Source: Acidimicrobiales bacterium
Lineage (GTDB): Bacteria > Actinomycetota > Acidimicrobiia > Acidimicrobiales > Poriferisodalaceae
Assembly (NCBI GenBank): GCA_030749275.1
Contig: JASMKJ010000312.1
Location: forward strand, 1-6,718
Direction of reading: 5' to 3'
Length of the DNA: 6,718 bases
Shown here: piece after piece, positions 1 through 6,410 of the stretch
Numbering within the stretch: the first letter of the stretch is position 1
Layout of the letters: each line of letters opens with the position of its first letter
The notes under the pieces: model-generated
Told to the model about the DNA's origin: nothing
Seen by the model: the letters and a program-made list of their open reading frames with translations, nothing else
The model's database searches: none
Translations under genes and position numbers: made by a program

Positions 1-1877
1 AGGCTCGAAACTGCGAAGGCCATCCGAGAAGGAATATTCGCTTTGATGACACCGGTGATCACATTGACTGATGGACGTTGAGTGGCGATTACCAGATGGA
101 TGCCTACCGCCCGCGCCATTTGCGCCAATCGGGTGATCGAATCTTCTACATCTCGGGCTGCGACCATCATGAGGTCGTTGAGTTCGTCGACGACCACCAC
201 GACGAACGGCATCCGTTCAAATTCGCGCTCCTCATTGAGATCAGATGCCAGACGTCCTTCGTCGTATGCGGCGTTATACCCAGTGATGTCTCGAAAGCCA
301 ATTTCAGACAAAACGTCATATCGACGTTCCATCTCCTTCACCGCCCATGACAAAGCGTTTGCAGCTTTTTTGGGATTTGTGACGACCTGAGTCAACAAAT
401 GAGGCAGCCTGTCATATTGACCGAGTTCCACCCGTTTCGGATCGATGAGAACCATACGAACCTCATCGGGAGTAGATCTCATCAGCAGTGAAGTAATCAC
501 CGAGTTAAGGCACGACGACTTTCCTGCTCCAGTCGCGCCCGCAATCAACACGTGCGGCATAGACGCAAGGTTGGCCATCACGGCATTACCTGAAATATCT
601 TGGCCAAGTGCCACTTCAAGCGGGTGGGTAGCATTTGCCGCTGTCTCGGTCGTCAGTATGTCACCCAACGCCACGAGTTGCCGGTGAGCATTCGGAACTT
701 CAACACCGATAGCTGAACGTCCGGGGATAGGGGCAAGGATACGAACGTCAGCGGATGCCATCGCGTAGGCGATGTCTTTATGGAGGCTCGTGACTCGAGA
801 CACTTTGACACCTTTGCCTAGTGACAACTCGTATCGAGTAACGGTGGGCCCCACTTCCATTCCGGTAACCCGCGTCTCTACCCCATGGCTCGCCAGCGCA
901 GCTTCCAAGTTTCGTGCCCCGTTCTGCAAAAGCCGTTCATCAACATCTTGAGAGCCGGACCTTTCAAGATTCTCAGATCCAGGTAGCTGCCAATCGCCGC
1001 TGGGCCTCGTCGTCAAATCAATTTCCATCTGTTCGGGAGGTTGCTCGTCAGATGGGTCAGGCAGCGACCCTTGATCTTCTTCGGAGATATTTTCTTCGGG
1101 TTCGCGCAAACCCGGTTCTTCTTTGGATCCGTCCTCAGGCGACAATTCATCAACTACTACTTCTTCAACAACCTCAACTTCCTCAGGGGCCGCAGTTTCG
1201 TCAAAGTGAGGTGCGGGGAGACTCCTACCCGGAGCCGAGATGGGCGGCAAGGATCGTCGGTCGCGCCAGGAACTCTCAGACATCTCTCGGTCAGAGCCAA
1301 GACTTTGCAGACTCGTGAAACCTCGTCGAAGCTGTCGGCCCCCTAATCGAGCAAGTCGACCTGCGAGCCCAAATACCTGCCGCAAACCCGTATCGGTCAC
1401 GATCATTACCCCAAATAGAGCTCCTAGGAAGAGAACCACCCAAGCTCCTGGATCGTCGACTGCACGACGGAGCGGTTCCGCGATCACGGCACCAAGGACC
1501 CCTCCTGATGATCGAAGCTCGTCAAGGGTCGTTCGAATCCCGTCGGCGTCACCCACCAGATGAGCCATCCCAGAGAATGCAAGACTCGTCAGAGCCCCCC
1601 CGAAAGCGATTCGCCAGGTCCTTTCACTGTGTTTGTCTCGGAGTATTGCGTAGGCGCACAGCATTAAGGCGAACGGGACGGCGTAGCGGAAGATCCCGAC
1701 AAGAACACTCATGATGCTCTCAAGCAGACGACCTGCAATCCCGGCTTTGTCACCAAAGAGCGCTAAGAGTGAAATTACCGCAACTACAAGCAACAAGAGA
1801 CCCGCAAGATCGTGTCCGCGACCACGCAGACCCGCTTCGCTCATTCTCCGGAATATCGATGTCTTACTTGACTTCAT
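1..1877 (-). CDS. ftsK: FtsK/SpoIIIE-type DNA translocase, C-terminus cut off by window edge
   Basis: Membrane-anchored ATPase that pumps chromosomal DNA through the division septum and assists chromosome dimer resolution. The reading frame stays open from the ATG at 1877 to base 1 (625 codons). About four hydrophobic membrane segments lie near residues 23-41, 53-79, 89-108 and 145-161. A proline- and acid-rich linker follows (about 210-310), then the FtsK alpha domain (about 311-412) and the RecA-like motor. Walker A is GATGAGKS (447-454, bases 516-539). Walker B is VVVVVDE (559-565, bases 183-203). The family signature ATQRPSVNVITG is at 598-609. The rest of the motor and the DNA-reading gamma domain lie outside the window. 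An in-frame TGA two codons upstream makes this ATG the first possible one. No good Shine-Dalgarno precedes it, so the start is less certain than the gene. Lying downstream of the RNase J gene is the usual actinobacterial arrangement. Confidence 0.96.
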   Translation of the reverse strand, partial: MKSSKTSIFRRMSEAGLRGRGHDLAGLLLLVVAVISLLALFGDKAGIAGRLLESIMSVLVGIFRYAVPFALMLCAYAILRDKHSERTWRIAFGGALTSLAFSGMAHLVGDADGIRTTLDELRSSGGVLGAVIAEPLRRAVDDPGAWVVLFLGALFGVMIVTDTGLRQVFGLAGRLARLGGRQLRRGFTSLQSLGSDREMSESSWRDRRSLPPISAPGRSLPAPHFDETAAPEEVEVVEEVVVDELSPEDGSKEEPGLREPEENISEEDQGSLPDPSDEQPPEQMEIDLTTRPSGDWQLPGSENLERSGSQDVDERLLQNGARNLEAALASHGVETRVTGMEVGPTVTRYELSLGKGVKVSRVTSLHKDIAYAMASADVRILAPIPGRSAIGVEVPNAHRQLVALGDILTTETAANATHPLEVALGQDISGNAVMANLASMPHVLIAGATGAGKSSCLNSVITSLLMRSTPDEVRMVLIDPKRVELGQYDRLPHLLTQVVTNPKKAANALSWAVKEMERRYDVLSEIGFRDITGYNAAYDEGRLASDLNEEREFERMPFVVVVVDELNDLMMVAARDVEDSITRLAQMARAVGIHLVIATQRPSVNVITGVIKANIPSRMAFAVSS

Positions 1878-1914
1878 TGTTCACGGCATTTCTGGTTGAC
1901 CGCTTGACTTCACA

Positions 1915-1966
1915 CATAAAACTGGCGTGAGTTGGGTTATTTGGGCGCATAAAACCCACACTGGCG
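1915..1966. repeat. Short imperfect direct repeat in the ftsK leader
   Basis: On the plus strand CATAAAAC occurs at 1915-1922 and again at 1948-1955, 33 bases apart. ACTGGCG occurs at 1921-1927 and 1960-1966. In the first copy the two parts overlap as CATAAAACTGGCG. In the second copy they are separated by a few bases (CCAC). This could be a duplicated binding site or a small tandem duplication that has drifted. The exact blocks are only 7-8 bases, so chance is possible. Confidence 0.4.
1933..1958 (-). repeat. Inverted repeat in the ftsK leader
   Basis: TGGGTT at 1933-1938 is complementary to AACCCA at 1953-1958, with a 14-base loop. On the minus strand the stem would form in RNA about 50-80 bases after the RNase J stop codon and about 55 bases before the ftsK start. 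The stem is short, the loop is large and there is no following T-run. It may be a weak processing or 3'-end structure, or nothing. Confidence 0.35.
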
Positions 1967-1996
1967 AGAGTACCGAAACCCCAGTGGAATTCAGGT

Positions 1997-3658
1997 TCAG
2001 TCAGTCAGAATCACCGACGCGGAGATGGGAGGGCGCCGGCGGGTTCGGTTTCCGACGAAGCGTCCGGTCGTTCGCCGGATGATGCGTTCGATGGTGTCGA
2101 TATCTTCTCCTGCATCAAGGGCTGAATTCACGGCTTCGGTCACCTCTATTTCCAGTTCCGCTAAGACCTGAACGCTTCGTTCGACATCAAGCCATCCAAG
2201 AGTTGAAATGTCGGGATGACCAATGAGTTCGCCGGCTGCACCCAACACAACAGTTACGTGAACGAAGCCTCCCTCTCCTAACTTTCGACGATCCTCAAGT
2301 AACTCGGGTGATAAATCGTCCAAAAGCCCGTCGACATAACGATAGGGAGCGGCGATGTGCCCACTAACTCGAAGACCGTCGTCATCTATCGTGACCTGAT
2401 CTCCGTCACTAGCCACAACAGTGCGCTTAGGTGGATGTCCAGCTTCTATCGCTAGGTCCGCGTTTCGTCTCAACATGCGATGTTCGCCCTCGACTGGCAA
2501 GTACCACTCGGGAAGTATGGCCTCGTAAAGGTGCCGCAACTCGTCTCTTTGCGCGTGACCGGTGGTGTGCACATGTTCATGCCCGTCGTGAACCACTTCA
2601 CATCCCAAGCGGGTTAACCGGTTGATTATTCGGTAAACGGGGAGTTCGTTTCCGGGTATCGGGTGACTAGAGAGAAGTACTACGTCATCATCCGATAAAG
2701 AAAGGTCCGGGTGGTTGTCTCTGGCTAGCAGCGATAACGCAGCGTTGGTTTCGCCTTGAGAGCCTGTACAAATCACGCATACGGCTTCTGGGTCGTAGTC
2801 ACCCAGCCTGTCTATGGAATCGATCGAGCGGTGAGGTAGGTTCAGAATCCCTAGTTCTTGGGCGATCCGTATGTTGTTCACCATTGATCTTCCAAGAGGA
2901 AAGATTGTTCTGCCTTCGCTAATTGCTACATCACAAATTTGTTGAACCCGGTGAAGATGGCTCGCGAAGCAGCTGACAATGAGGCGCCTGTCTCTCCACC
3001 GAGGAACTAGTTCCCTGAGGGTGTCACCTATCGTCGACTCCGAAGGACTCCATCCGGGCTTGTCTGCGTTCGTTGAGTCCGCCATCAAAAGACGTACGCC
3101 GTGTTCTTGTCGAAGCGCTTTCAAACGTTCAATATCAGTCATTCGACCGTCTATTGGGTCCCAGTCAAGCTTGAAGTCTCCAGTGTGAACTATTACTCCT
3201 TGCGGCGTGTATAAGACAACGCAAAGACTTTCCGGGACCGAGTGTGTGATGGGCAATACCTCGAGATCGAAGGGTCCTATCTGTAGTCGCTCTCCGTCAC
3301 TTAGTACATGAAACGATGTTCGTTCTTCCAACCTCGCTTCAATTACTTTCTGTTGAGCGAGTCCCATGGTGAGTTCGGAACCATAAAGCGGAACTTCGAA
3401 CTCTCTCAGAAGGTGTGGTACGCCTCCGAGGTGGTCCTCGTGACCGTGGGTGACAATCACTCCAACAAGGTCTTGGGAGCGGTTTTGTAGCCAATCGGTG
3501 TCAGGGAGAATCACATCGACGCCTGGCATTGTCACGTCCGGGAACATCACTCCGAAATCTATAAGAAGCAGCTTCCCGTCAATTTCTACACAAGTGGAGT
3601 TACGCCCGACTTCGCCGAGGCCGCCAAGAAACGTGATGGTTACGTTGGGCGATACCAA
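1997..3658 (-). CDS. rnj: Ribonuclease J, metallo-beta-lactamase/beta-CASP family
   Basis: Metal-dependent ribonuclease with endonuclease and 5' exonuclease activity in RNA decay and rRNA maturation; 553 residues, the usual family length. The metallo-beta-lactamase core shows GGLGEVGRN (12-20), HGHEDH (71-76), THS (138-140) and HTGDFK (158-163). The beta-CASP region shows STN (195-197), GSQGE (299-303), PIPGNE (333-338) and the TGH of motif B (H368). The C-terminal domain ends in an arginine-rich segment (about 528-545), as in mycobacterial RNase J. The motif C site, normally PVHGE, reads PVEGE with Glu390 replacing the metal-binding histidine. The start must be the TTG at 3658: an in-frame TAA lies four codons upstream and no other start codon precedes the conserved core. 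An AAAGG Shine-Dalgarno sits 6 bases before it, and translation is probably coupled to dapA. Confidence 0.96.
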   Translation of the reverse strand: MVSPNVTITFLGGLGEVGRNSTCVEIDGKLLLIDFGVMFPDVTMPGVDVILPDTDWLQNRSQDLVGVIVTHGHEDHLGGVPHLLREFEVPLYGSELTMGLAQQKVIEARLEERTSFHVLSDGERLQIGPFDLEVLPITHSVPESLCVVLYTPQGVIVHTGDFKLDWDPIDGRMTDIERLKALRQEHGVRLLMADSTNADKPGWSPSESTIGDTLRELVPRWRDRRLIVSCFASHLHRVQQICDVAISEGRTIFPLGRSMVNNIRIAQELGILNLPHRSIDSIDRLGDYDPEAVCVICTGSQGETNAALSLLARDNHPDLSLSDDDVVLLSSHPIPGNELPVYRIINRLTRLGCEVVHDGHEHVHTTGHAQRDELRHLYEAILPEWYLPVEGEHRMLRRNADLAIEAGHPPKRTVVASDGDQVTIDDDGLRVSGHIAAPYRYVDGLLDDLSPELLEDRRKLGEGGFVHVTVVLGAAGELIGHPDISTLGWLDVERSVQVLAELEIEVTEAVNSALDAGEDIDTIERIIRRTTGRFVGNRTRRRPPISASVILTD

Positions 3659-3659
3659 T

Positions 3660-4544
3660 TCAGGCCTTTAACCGTGAGTAAACCTCTCGGGCTTTGTCTT
3701 CTAGACCATCAGGTGTTGGGCCCATCGGTAAGCGGGGCTCACCGACAGGCAAACCGAGAGTTCTCATCATGGCTTTAGTCGGCACTGGGTTGGGGGCGAT
3801 GTCCCCGGTTTCATAATCGAAACTCTCCAAAAGGCGGGCATTGATTCGGCAGGCTTCTTTCGCGTTACCTGAATCCCAGGCGTCCATCATGGCCACGAAC
3901 TCGGGTGCCGACCAATGGGCTGCGACACTAATCACCCCAACTGCGCCTACTGCGAGAAGGGGCAGCGTCAGGTTGTCGTCACCGCTGTAGACCTCAAAAC
4001 CTTCGGGCGCATCCCGGATAACTTTTGCCGTCTCGCCGGGATTACCCGCTGCATCTTTGACTGCTACAACGTTCGAGATTTCCTGCGCGAGGCGCAAAAG
4101 GGTGGGTGTGTCGATTTTCCGACCGGTTCTAACCGGTATGTCGTAAAGCACTACGGGCAAAGTGGTTGCTGAAGCGACCGCTTCAAAATGAGCATAAATC
4201 CCTTCTTGCGAGGGGCGATTGTAATAGGGGGTTACTGCCAGGATTCCGTCGCATCCGAGTTCTTCGGCTTTTCGTGTTTGATGAACCGAGTGAGCTGTGT
4301 CATTTGTTGTGGTACCAGCAATGACGGGGACAGTGACCGCCTCTGCGACAGCTCTCCACAACTCCCAGTCTTCTTCATCGGTTACCGCAGGACCTTCACC
4401 GGTTGTACCGGTAATCACGAGTCCTTCACTTCCTTGTTCTACGAGCCATTTGGCGAGGGTGACTGATGCGTCAACATCTAACGCGCCATCTTCAGAGAAT
4501 GGCGTCACCATCGCCGGAATAACTCGGCCAAATCGCGCAGTCAT
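3660..4544 (-). CDS. dapA: 4-hydroxy-tetrahydrodipicolinate synthase
   Basis: Cytosolic class I (Schiff-base) aldolase condensing pyruvate with aspartate semialdehyde, the first committed step of lysine and diaminopimelate synthesis. The 294 residues match the family length and form one (beta/alpha)8 barrel. Visible signatures are GTTGE (46-50), the TPYYNRP segment with Tyr107/Tyr108, YDIPVRTG with Tyr134 and Arg139, and Lys163 in AVKDA, the expected Schiff-base lysine. Tyr and Arg at these positions favour DapA over the related sialate lyase and sugar-acid aldolases, though the families overlap. ATG is used at 4544. The nearest purine-rich element, AGAGG at 4559-4563, is 14 bases away and inside a possible hairpin, so initiation may rely on coupling with the upstream gene, which ends 18 bases earlier. 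dapA directly before RNase J is the standard actinobacterial order. Confidence 0.96.
   Translation of the reverse strand: MTARFGRVIPAMVTPFSEDGALDVDASVTLAKWLVEQGSEGLVITGTTGEGPAVTDEEDWELWRAVAEAVTVPVIAGTTTNDTAHSVHQTRKAEELGCDGILAVTPYYNRPSQEGIYAHFEAVASATTLPVVLYDIPVRTGRKIDTPTLLRLAQEISNVVAVKDAAGNPGETAKVIRDAPEGFEVYSGDDNLTLPLLAVGAVGVISVAAHWSAPEFVAMMDAWDSGNAKEACRINARLLESFDYETGDIAPNPVPTKAMMRTLGLPVGEPRLPMGPTPDGLEDKAREVYSRLKA
3665..3669 (-). promoter_or_regulatory. Ribosome binding site of the RNase J gene, inside dapA
   Basis: AAAGG on the minus strand lies in the last codons of dapA, with a 6-base spacer to the TTG start at 3658. It supports the unusual TTG start and implies that the ribosome finishing dapA can restart on the RNase J gene. 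Confidence 0.65.
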
Positions 4545-4562
4545 GAGGCCGAGGGTAGCCTC
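4545..4562 (-). repeat. Hairpin filling the gap before dapA
   Basis: Between the stop codon of the upstream gene and the dapA ATG the minus strand reads GAGGCTACCCTCGGCCTC. GAGGC and GCCTC form a 5-bp stem with an 8-base loop that occupies the whole 18-base gap. A competing smaller stem, GAGG/CCTC with a 4-base loop, is also possible. Either stem would cover the GAGG that is the only Shine-Dalgarno-like element near dapA. It may tune dapA translation; this is inference. Confidence 0.45.
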
Positions 4563-5204
4563 TCAGGAGGTCGACTCACTCGCTCTATCGATTCCGAGTG
4601 TCGCGAGCAGGTCTTCATGAAGCTCAAACCAGACTGTGTGATAGCTCGGCATAATCGGCTTCGTCAGCCATTCAAGCTCCCCTGCGACCACTTTTTCTAG
4701 TGCTTTGCGAAACCGAGACGGGTAATTCGCGAAACGTGACAGAACCTGTTCTAGGTCACTGAGAATCTGATTCACTTCTCTATCTAGGTCGGCCAACCTC
4801 TCCAAGATTTTGTTGTCGTAAGAGCGATCAGTGTGGTCGTTGAGCTTCTGCTCTCCGGACCCGTCATCAACTACCTGCCAGTCTGTGCAGAGTTGCAACA
4901 TGGCCGGGTTAAGCGCGAGAAATCTTTCATATGCACCTTGGACTATGTCTCGGGCGCCCGAGGTCTCAAGTTCCGTGGTCAGTAGCTCTTCGCCTTCTTC
5001 GCGACCCGTCGGGGTCAGGACGTATTTGTCCACGCCTTCCACCTGACGCACCACGCACTTGTTTGCGTTGATCATCTTCAAGAGGGCATCTTCTGTAACG
5101 GTGTCTTCAAGAGCGTGGACCGAGGAAATTGCTTCAACTTCCCCAAATCCCTTGAGGCGCAAGGCCAACGCCACCAACAGTTCTGGATCTGATCGATGGG
5201 ACAT
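4563..5204 (-). CDS. Conserved protein with probable winged-helix N-terminal domain, function unknown
   Basis: A 213-residue soluble protein with no signal peptide or membrane segment. Residues about 7-78 are helical and end in KYVLTPTGREEGEELL, the strand-turn-helix pattern that closes many MarR/PadR-type winged-helix domains; DNA binding is therefore plausible but unproven. Residues about 84-175 look all-helical and charged, with coiled-coil-like spacing around 131-158. The C-terminus carries a distinctive segment, PSYHTVWFELHEDLLATLG (186-204), with aromatic, histidine and acidic residues; it looks conserved, but I cannot assign it. The gene starts at ATG 5204, 8 bases after the diiron gene's stop, with no clear Shine-Dalgarno, so coupling is likely. 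Its next neighbour is dapA, 18 bases away. It could regulate the cluster or be an accessory partner of the diiron protein. Being a real gene is secure; the function is not. Confidence 0.8.
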   Translation of the reverse strand: MSHRSDPELLVALALRLKGFGEVEAISSVHALEDTVTEDALLKMINANKCVVRQVEGVDKYVLTPTGREEGEELLTTELETSGARDIVQGAYERFLALNPAMLQLCTDWQVVDDGSGEQKLNDHTDRSYDNKILERLADLDREVNQILSDLEQVLSRFANYPSRFRKALEKVVAGELEWLTKPIMPSYHTVWFELHEDLLATLGIDRASESTS

Positions 5205-5212
5205 ATCTATCG

Positions 5213-6346
5213 TTAGGACTCGGCTAACGCCGCCTCTTCCTCTAGTTCCCGAGTGATCGAGAACGAGTCAACTTCCTCTTCTGTGTCGACCCAATCCTCG
5301 TATTGAATAACACCGATCTCACCGAACTTCTGTCGGAGCCAGCCATCTCCCGCGTCCAGCAGACCCAGCTTCTTGCAGTTAGGAACGATTTTGGTGAAAA
5401 GCAACTGCTGAAACTCTTGTCGCATAGGGTCTGCGTATGCGATGGGAATGATTTTTTTCACATCTGCACCCATTCGTTCCCACACCTCTTGTTGCAAAAA
5501 CCGGTCGCGCATCCGCAACGCTGCTTCGAAAGCAAATTCTTGACGATCTCTCAACTCCGCCTGACCCATATCCTTATAAACCTCTTTGAGAGACAACACC
5601 CCGAAAGCGACGTGGCGAGCTTCATCGGCCATGACGTACCGCAACAGTTGCTTTAGTAGCGGCTCTTCGCTCTGTTGGTATATGAGTCCGAACGCGGCCA
5701 ACGCAAGTCCTTCGACCATTATCTGCATGCCCAAATAGGTCATGTCCCAACGCGAATCCTCAATGATGTCGTCAAGCAGCATTCGCAAGTGAACGTTGAT
5801 CGGGTAAGTGTCCGACAGTTTCGTGTCCAAATATTTAGCGAAGACTTCCACGTGACGGGCCTCGTCAACTACTTGCGTAGATGCGTAGTACTTCGCATCC
5901 ATCCAAGGCACTGTCTCCACAATCTTTGCGGTACAGACTAAGGCTCCCTGTTCTCCATGCATGAATTGGCTGAGTGCCCAGTTCTGGGACTCCATATTGA
6001 ACTTGACCCACTCCTCGCGTCCCCACGACTCGACACCGGTTCCCGAAAGATCTAGAACCTCGCCCGCGCCGCCGTTAGTTTCGTACTCCTGCACCGCTAA
6101 GGCTTCCTGGTCGACTTCGGTCTCCCAAGGTAAATCCGTCTCTGCATTCCACTGTCCAACTTTGGCTTTTTCGTAAAGCTTGGCTAGTTGCGGTCGAGAA
6201 CCCTTTTCGTAATCCCACGAATAGATGCATTCGGCGTTGTTCTCTACGGCGTGAATGACCTCATTGGGATCGGTGTTGGTCATGGCCAATATGGCCTCGA
6301 AGTCGTTCGGATCGGTGCGGCCAATCATTTCTTCTACCGTTGACAT
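5213..6346 (-). CDS. Ferritin-like diiron protein, probable oxygenase/oxidase, substrate unknown
   Basis: A soluble helical protein of 377 residues. It carries two identical DEARH motifs at 161-165 and 241-245. With Glu132 (in MHGEQGA) and Glu212 (in MVEGLAL) they give the complete six-ligand diiron set Glu132, Glu162, His165, Glu212, Glu242, His245, spaced 30/50/30. This pattern belongs to the ferritin-like superfamily that includes ribonucleotide reductase R2, acyl-ACP desaturases, bacterial multicomponent monooxygenases and AurF-type N-oxygenases. The sequence resembles a conserved actinobacterial family of ferritin-like proteins without, as far as I recall, an assigned substrate. All ligands are present, so it should bind iron and activate oxygen. 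ATG 6346 is chosen because AGGAG lies 5 bases upstream; a TTG at 6442 would extend the frame into the preceding gene. The C-terminal tail (355-377) is very acidic. The next gene follows after 8 bases. Confidence 0.9.
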   Translation of the reverse strand: MSTVEEMIGRTDPNDFEAILAMTNTDPNEVIHAVENNAECIYSWDYEKGSRPQLAKLYEKAKVGQWNAETDLPWETEVDQEALAVQEYETNGGAGEVLDLSGTGVESWGREEWVKFNMESQNWALSQFMHGEQGALVCTAKIVETVPWMDAKYYASTQVVDEARHVEVFAKYLDTKLSDTYPINVHLRMLLDDIIEDSRWDMTYLGMQIMVEGLALAAFGLIYQQSEEPLLKQLLRYVMADEARHVAFGVLSLKEVYKDMGQAELRDRQEFAFEAALRMRDRFLQQEVWERMGADVKKIIPIAYADPMRQEFQQLLFTKIVPNCKKLGLLDAGDGWLRQKFGEIGVIQYEDWVDTEEEVDSFSITRELEEEAALAES

Positions 6347-6351
6347 AGGAA

Positions 6352-6356
6352 CTCCT
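6352..6356 (-). promoter_or_regulatory. Ribosome binding site of the diiron gene
   Basis: AGGAG on the minus strand with a 5-base spacer (TTCCT) to the ATG at 6346. It is the strongest Shine-Dalgarno in the window and decides the start of the diiron gene against the longer TTG alternative. Confidence 0.8.
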
Positions 6357-6371
6357 ACAAGATGTCTGAAC

Positions 6372-6389
6372 GAGAGGCTACCAGCGGCC
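6372..6389 (+). repeat. Inverted near-copy of the pre-dapA sequence
   Basis: The plus strand here reads GAGAGGCTACC, two bases, then CGGCC. The minus strand at 4564-4547 reads the same with a different dinucleotide in the middle (AG here, CT there), so 16 of 18 positions match. Both copies are in intergenic gaps on opposite strands. It may be a shared binding or RNA element, a small dispersed repeat, or coincidence. Confidence 0.4.
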
Positions 6390-6410
6390 CCTCCTAACAA
6401 ATCAACATCA

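Larger units (their letters stand above)
1878..1996 (-). other. Noncoding spacer between the RNase J gene and ftsK (ftsK leader)
   Basis: This 119-base gap is the longest noncoding stretch in the window. It has no convincing small gene. It holds several short symmetric elements: TGGGTT/AACCCA, a CACTGG/CCAGTG pair at 1959-1964 and 1981-1986, and a duplicated CATAAAAC/ACTGGCG block. No uridine run follows any of the stems on the minus strand, so I do not call a terminator. No promoter with clear -35 and -10 boxes is visible, although the length would suit a separate ftsK promoter. Confidence 0.6.
6347..6410 (-). other. Spacer before the diiron gene
   Basis: This 64-base gap lies between the dehydrogenase stop codon and the diiron gene. 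It contains the diiron gene's Shine-Dalgarno and a near-copy, in opposite orientation, of the sequence before dapA. A GAGG/CCTC pairing (6374-6377 with 6390-6393) is possible. No promoter boxes are obvious and there is no T-run that would mark a terminator. Whether the dehydrogenase is co-transcribed is open. Confidence 0.5.

Noticed and set aside
516..539. Walker A motif as sign of an ABC transporter or plasmid transfer ATPase
   Set aside because: The alpha domain, membrane segments, ATQRPSVNVITG signature and chromosomal synteny point to FtsK rather than a transporter or TraB/VirB4-type protein.
78..1899. Several plus-strand open frames across the ftsK region, up to 134 codons
   Set aside because: They lie opposite a clear FtsK reading frame with Walker motifs, have low-complexity Arg/Ser-rich translations, and show no recognisable family or good ribosome site.
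1933..1986. Rho-independent terminator after the RNase J gene
   Set aside because: The stems are only 6 bp with loops of 14-16 bases and no T-run follows on the minus strand.
2431..6176. Plus-strand open frames of 60-117 codons opposite RNase J, dapA, the winged-helix gene and the diiron gene
   Set aside because: They are antisense shadows of well-supported minus-strand genes and have no family features of their own.
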